A stretch of DNA of 17,067 nt from Methanomassiliicoccaceae archaeon UBA480 (lineage in GTDB: Archaea > Thermoplasmatota > Thermoplasmata > Methanomassiliicoccales > Methanomethylophilaceae): assembly GCA_002506425.1 (NCBI GenBank), contig DAXO01000058.1, forward strand, positions 8,937 through 26,003, in the 5' to 3' direction. Below the pieces are notes generated by a model. That model was given only the letters and a program-made list of their open reading frames with translations. It searched no databases and was not told where the DNA came from. Below are positions 14,513-17,067 of this stretch, piece after piece. Position numbers and translations under genes: made by a program. Each line of letters begins with the position of its first letter. The stretch's first letter is position 1.

Positions 14513-15349
14513 TCAGAGCTCTTCGAGCTGGGATTTGAAATCCTCGGCTTCGGATGAGAGAATCTCGACGGCTTTGTCGAGCGCCTGCTGAGCGGTCAGC
14601 GAACCGTCCGTCTCGAACTTGAACACGAACTCCGTGTCGTCTCCTTCGACAGAAAGGCCGTTGCCCTTGCCCAGCTTGTCCATGCATGCCATGCACAGGT
14701 TGCACTTGAGCGGGTCCTTGACGACCAGGGTTCCGCCCTCGTTGGCGAAGACGCCCTTGGGACAGACGTCGATGACCTCGATGACGCGGTCATCGGAGGC
14801 CTTGGCTCCGTCTATCTCGATGCGAGGCATGTACGAGTAGCCCACTCCGTTGCAGACCTGCCATTTGACATGCTGCTTCGCAGTGCCCATGACGGCTATG
14901 GCGTAGATCATCACGGCCTGCCCGTCGGTGAGCTCCACTATCGGGATGAACTCATCCTTGACCTTGAGGTCGGGGTTGCCCAGCGGCATGAGGTCCCCGG
15001 ACAGCACCGTGCACGGCCCGTGCTTGTTCAGGCTGTACATGATGGAGCAGTTGGGGCATCCCTCTCCGCCGCAGGAGCATTCGCTCTGGGGTACGAACAG
15101 GTCCAGATCCGTGGGGACCGGAACCATTCCGAGTCTGTGGGCGATGATCTCATCGAACAGGGGCGTCGTGCTCTCGTACTCCTTGTCCCCTTCCATGATG
15201 GGTCCGAGGTGGAACTCCACCTTGTCGATGGCCATCTTCGGAAGGTCCGACAGGAGCGTCCTGCGGAGAGCATTGGCCATGGCGGGGGAGGAATGATGGA
15301 GGATGAACCTCGCCTTCCTCTCCGCCATTTCGAGAATCTCTATGTCCAT
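14513..15349 (-). CDS. rpoD: DNA-directed RNA polymerase subunit D
   Basis: 278 residues. RpoD is the archaeal alpha/Rpb3 counterpart that nucleates polymerase assembly with subunit L. The N-terminal dimerisation block is clear (FILHHSSPAMANALRRTLLSDLPKMAID). A zinc-type loop has C91, C93, C98 and C101. The inserted iron-sulfur domain has C196 (in DVCPKGVF) with C216, C219 and C222 (CNLCMAC). This is one [4Fe-4S] set; some methanogens carry two. Known: the cluster stabilises the D-L heterodimer. The gene starts 12 nt after rps11 in the standard archaeal order rps13-rps4-rps11-rpoD and is surely cotranscribed with it. Length and motifs are normal. Confidence 0.97.
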   Translation of the reverse strand: MDIEILEMAERKARFILHHSSPAMANALRRTLLSDLPKMAIDKVEFHLGPIMEGDKEYESTTPLFDEIIAHRLGMVPVPTDLDLFVPQSECSCGGEGCPNCSIMYSLNKHGPCTVLSGDLMPLGNPDLKVKDEFIPIVELTDGQAVMIYAIAVMGTAKQHVKWQVCNGVGYSYMPRIEIDGAKASDDRVIEVIDVCPKGVFANEGGTLVVKDPLKCNLCMACMDKLGKGNGLSVEGDDTEFVFKFETDGSLTAQQALDKAVEILSSEAEDFKSQLEEL

Positions 15350-15361
15350 GAGAGTTCCCCC

Positions 15362-15748
15362 TCAGACCCTGCGTCCCCTGCGTCCGCCCTTCTTCTTGGT
15401 ACCGTCGTGCGGTATGGGTGTGACATCCTCGATGCGTCCGATCTTCAGGCCGGCCCTGGTGAGAGCACGGATAGCGGCCTGGGCACCGGGACCGGGAGAG
15501 GCGGATTTGTTGCCTCCGGGGGCCCTGACCCTGACGTGGATCCCGACGAACTCCTTCTCCTTAGCGGCTTCGGCGACCTTCTCGGCTGCCTTCTGGGCCG
15601 CATAGGGCGAGGACTCGTCCTTGGCCTGCTTGACGACCATTCCTCCGGTGGCCTTGGTGATGGTCTCGGCACCGGTGATGTCGGTCAGCGTGATCATGAC
15701 GTTGTTGTAACTGGCGTAGATGTTGGCAATTCCCCATTTAGCGGTCAT
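15362..15748 (-). CDS. rps11: Small-subunit ribosomal protein S11 (uS11)
   Basis: 128 residues. The N-terminus (WGIANIYASYNNVMITLTDITG) and the near-invariant C-terminus (DVTPIPHDGTKKKGGRRGRRV) identify uS11, which binds 16S rRNA in the platform near the mRNA exit channel. The ATG shares its A with the TGA stop of rps4 (TGATG), indicating translational coupling. Length is normal for archaea. Confidence 0.98.
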   Translation of the reverse strand: MTAKWGIANIYASYNNVMITLTDITGAETITKATGGMVVKQAKDESSPYAAQKAAEKVAEAAKEKEFVGIHVRVRAPGGNKSASPGPGAQAAIRALTRAGLKIGRIEDVTPIPHDGTKKKGGRRGRRV

Positions 15749-16395
15749 CAGTTAGCACCGTCCTCTGCTGTGATTCCTGCCTCTGCTGCGTCGGCCTTGG
15801 CGGCTGCCGCATCGGCGGCCTCCTGCTCGGCGACTGCCTTGGCCCTGGCGGCCATTCCGGCCGCAGCCTGGTCCGCGGACGCCCTCATGGGGTGCATCTC
15901 GTCGGTGTACGGGGAGGAGGGGTTGTACTCGATGGAGGACTCCTCGGCCCTGGAAACGAGGTATCCGGGGACAGTGACCCTGTGGCCGTTCATGAAGATG
16001 TGTCCGTGCGTGATCATCTGCCTGGCCTGCCTGATGGTGCTGGCCAGTCCCTTCTCGAAGACGATGGTCTGGAGCCTGCGGGACAGAACGTCCTCGTCCT
16101 TCAGAGAGAGGATATCGTTGAGGTTGGATCCGACAGGAAGGTATCCGAGCCTGCCGCACTTGTTCAGAAGCGCGTCGGCCTCGACCTGAGCCTGCTTGTC
16201 TCCGGACCTGAGGCGAGCCTGAAGGTCCCTGGACTGCTTCCTCAGGTTCCTGAGGATGGTCTCTGCCTTCCAGACCTCGGTCTTGTTCTTGAGTCCGAAT
16301 GCGCGGACGACCTCGACCTCCGCCTTGATCCTCTCGCCCTGCCAAGGGTGGGAAGGGGTGTCGTATGTCTTGCGTGAGAATTTAGGATCTCCCAT
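15748..16395 (-). CDS. rps4: Small-subunit ribosomal protein S4 (uS4)
   Basis: 215 residues. The archaeal uS4 start (MGDPKFSRKTYDTPSHPW) and the S4 RNA-binding domain (about 105-155, with RQARQMITHGHIFMNGHRV) are clear. uS4 is a primary 16S rRNA binder and assembly initiator. The last 40 or so residues are an Ala-rich, low-complexity tail (AAAKADAAEAG...), as in many archaeal S4 proteins. A ribosome-binding site GAGGTGAT lies just upstream, overlapping the end of rps13. Confidence 0.98.
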   Translation of the reverse strand: MGDPKFSRKTYDTPSHPWQGERIKAEVEVVRAFGLKNKTEVWKAETILRNLRKQSRDLQARLRSGDKQAQVEADALLNKCGRLGYLPVGSNLNDILSLKDEDVLSRRLQTIVFEKGLASTIRQARQMITHGHIFMNGHRVTVPGYLVSRAEESSIEYNPSSPYTDEMHPMRASADQAAAGMAARAKAVAEQEAADAAAAKADAAEAGITAEDGAN

Positions 16396-16405
16396 TCAAA
16401 TCACC

Positions 16406-16882
16406 TCAGGACTTCTTCTGGACTCCGAGGGTCAGACCGTGCCTGCCGTTGGAGCGTGTTCTCTGTCCCCTGACCTTGTGGCGTCCCTCATGCCTGACAC
16501 CGCGGTAGCAGCGGATCATCTTCATCCTGTTGATGTCATCCTTCTGGATGATGTCCAGGTCGTTTCCGATGAGGTGCATGTCGGCGCCGGACTCGTAGTC
16601 GTTCTGCCTGTTGATTGCCCAGGTGGGAGCGTACTCGACGTACGACTTGACGAGGGTCTCGATCTCCTTGACCTTGTCGTCGGAGAGGGATCCCATCTTC
16701 ATGTGGGGGTCGACGTCCGCCTTCTTGGCGACGATCTGAGCGACTCTCTTTCCCACGCCTTTGATGCTCTGCAGGCCGACGACGGTCTTCTTCTGACCGT
16801 CGATATCGGTGTTGGCGATACGGACGATGAAGTTGAAGTTCTCATCGACCGCCGCTTTCTGCGAATCTTTCTTCTTAGCCAT
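16406..16882 (-). CDS. rps13: Small-subunit ribosomal protein S13 (uS13)
   Basis: 158 residues. The blocks FIVRIANTDIDGQK, GLQSIKGVGKRVAQIV (helix-hairpin-helix type) and the basic C-terminus with RGVRHEGRHKVRGQRTRSNGR identify archaeal uS13, which sits in the head of the 30S subunit. The start MAKKKDSQ at 16882 is fixed by GGAGG (16895-16891) 8 nt upstream. An upstream in-frame ATG at 16936 would add 18 residues that do not look like S13. It is the first gene of the ribosomal/rpoD operon; its stop is 10 nt before rps4. Confidence 0.97.
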   Translation of the reverse strand: MAKKKDSQKAAVDENFNFIVRIANTDIDGQKKTVVGLQSIKGVGKRVAQIVAKKADVDPHMKMGSLSDDKVKEIETLVKSYVEYAPTWAINRQNDYESGADMHLIGNDLDIIQKDDINRMKMIRCYRGVRHEGRHKVRGQRTRSNGRHGLTLGVQKKS

Positions 16883-17000
16883 TTTGGTAGCCTCCGTAAA
16901 TGAATCCCGTGCAGACGGGATGTGCTCAAGCTCCAATTCCTGTCGGAAGAAGCTCTCAGTGTTCCCATACCATCCCTGGTGTGGGGGTCCTGAGTTTACG
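16883..17000 (-). promoter_or_regulatory. Long 5' leader of the rps13 operon
   Basis: About 118 nt separate the predicted transcription start from the rps13 ATG, long for this window where most genes look leaderless. CCCGT and ACGGG (16920-16907) form a 5-bp hairpin with a 4-nt loop, and a larger imperfect hairpin (AGCT...TTCC/GGAA...AGCT) can form around 16930-16955. Autogenous control by a ribosomal protein is a possibility, not shown. Confidence 0.35.
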
Positions 17001-17022
17001 CAGGCGTGGCGATGTACTGATT

Positions 17023-17031
17023 GTTTATAAA
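17023..17031 (-). promoter_or_regulatory. TATA box of the rps13-rpoD operon
   Basis: On the minus strand the box reads TTTATAAAC, followed by no coding frame until rps13. It is the best TATA match upstream of rps13. The symmetric core could also serve a plus-strand gene lying beyond the right edge. Confidence 0.55.
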
Positions 17032-17067
17032 GATGAGGGCATGGAGAGACTGTGTTGAATAATTCTC

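Noticed and set aside
14870..16189. 439-codon plus-strand open frame across rpoD, rps11 and rps4
   Set aside because: It spans three highly conserved genes on the opposite strand; no promoter or domain seen.
16883..16936. 18-residue N-terminal extension of S13
   Set aside because: GGAGG 8 nt before the ATG at 16882 and the usual S13 length both place the start at 16882.
17023..17067. Plus-strand promoter and gene at the right edge (TTTATAAAGATGAGGG resembles 1942-1957)
   Set aside because: The first ATG there is closed by a stop after five codons and the window ends; the shared TATA context could be chance.

Overview
The window looks like a chromosomal segment of a euryarchaeon, most likely a Thermoplasmata-type methanogen such as a member of the Methanomassiliicoccales. 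This is inferred from three things. There is an archaeal ribosomal/RNA polymerase operon (rps13-rps4-rps11-rpoD). There is the large subunit of the euryarchaeal D-family DNA polymerase. Promoters are archaeal TATA boxes about 26 nt from start codons, with little or no leader. Coding DNA is moderately GC-rich. The only clearly AT-rich stretch is about 4240-4430. No phage, IS element, CRISPR array, tRNA or rRNA gene was recognised.

Layout. At 1-1908 (minus, cut by the left edge) lies a multidomain PAPS-reductase-like protein: zinc ribbon, PUA, SGGKDS-type PP-loop domain and two [4Fe-4S] motifs. It is divergent from a small M50 intramembrane metalloprotease (1971-2642), and one TATA box seems to serve both. 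A DEAD-box RNA helicase with a DbpA/CsdA-like RNA-binding tail follows (2780-4192). It sits behind a short leader whose last hairpin covers the ribosome-binding site. Next is an accessory pocket (about 4200-5085): strong hairpins, a solitary Phd/YefM-like antitoxin gene (4443-4661), and a 37-residue charged peptide gene (4927-5040) behind a leader with a C(UUCG)G hairpin.

At 5165-9112 is a 1315-residue membrane-anchored, probably extracytoplasmic protein with a lamin-tail domain. After it come a NOG1-type GTPase (9159-10157) and the PolD large subunit DP2 (10154-13654), which overlap by ATGA and are probably cotranscribed. DP2 carries an apparent 38-residue extension after its PIP-box-like end. 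That extension lies wholly or almost wholly antisense to the convergent zinc-ribbon gene at 13543-14445.

The right part is a minus-strand operon: rps13 (16882-16406), rps4, rps11, rpoD, then the zinc-ribbon gene, preceded by a long leader and a TATA box near 17027.

How the genes work together. Most of the window is information processing: translation (S13, S4, S11), transcription (RpoD), replication (DP2), ribosome assembly (NOG1-like GTPase) and RNA remodelling (helicase). The less-known material is the PUA/PAPS-reductase protein, the giant lamin-tail protein, the antitoxin/small-peptide pocket and the zinc-ribbon protein. I do not see a complete new defence or metabolic system. The strongest leads are the DP2 tail, the ribosome-site-masking hairpin at the helicase, and the two orphan small genes with structured or operator-like upstream DNA.
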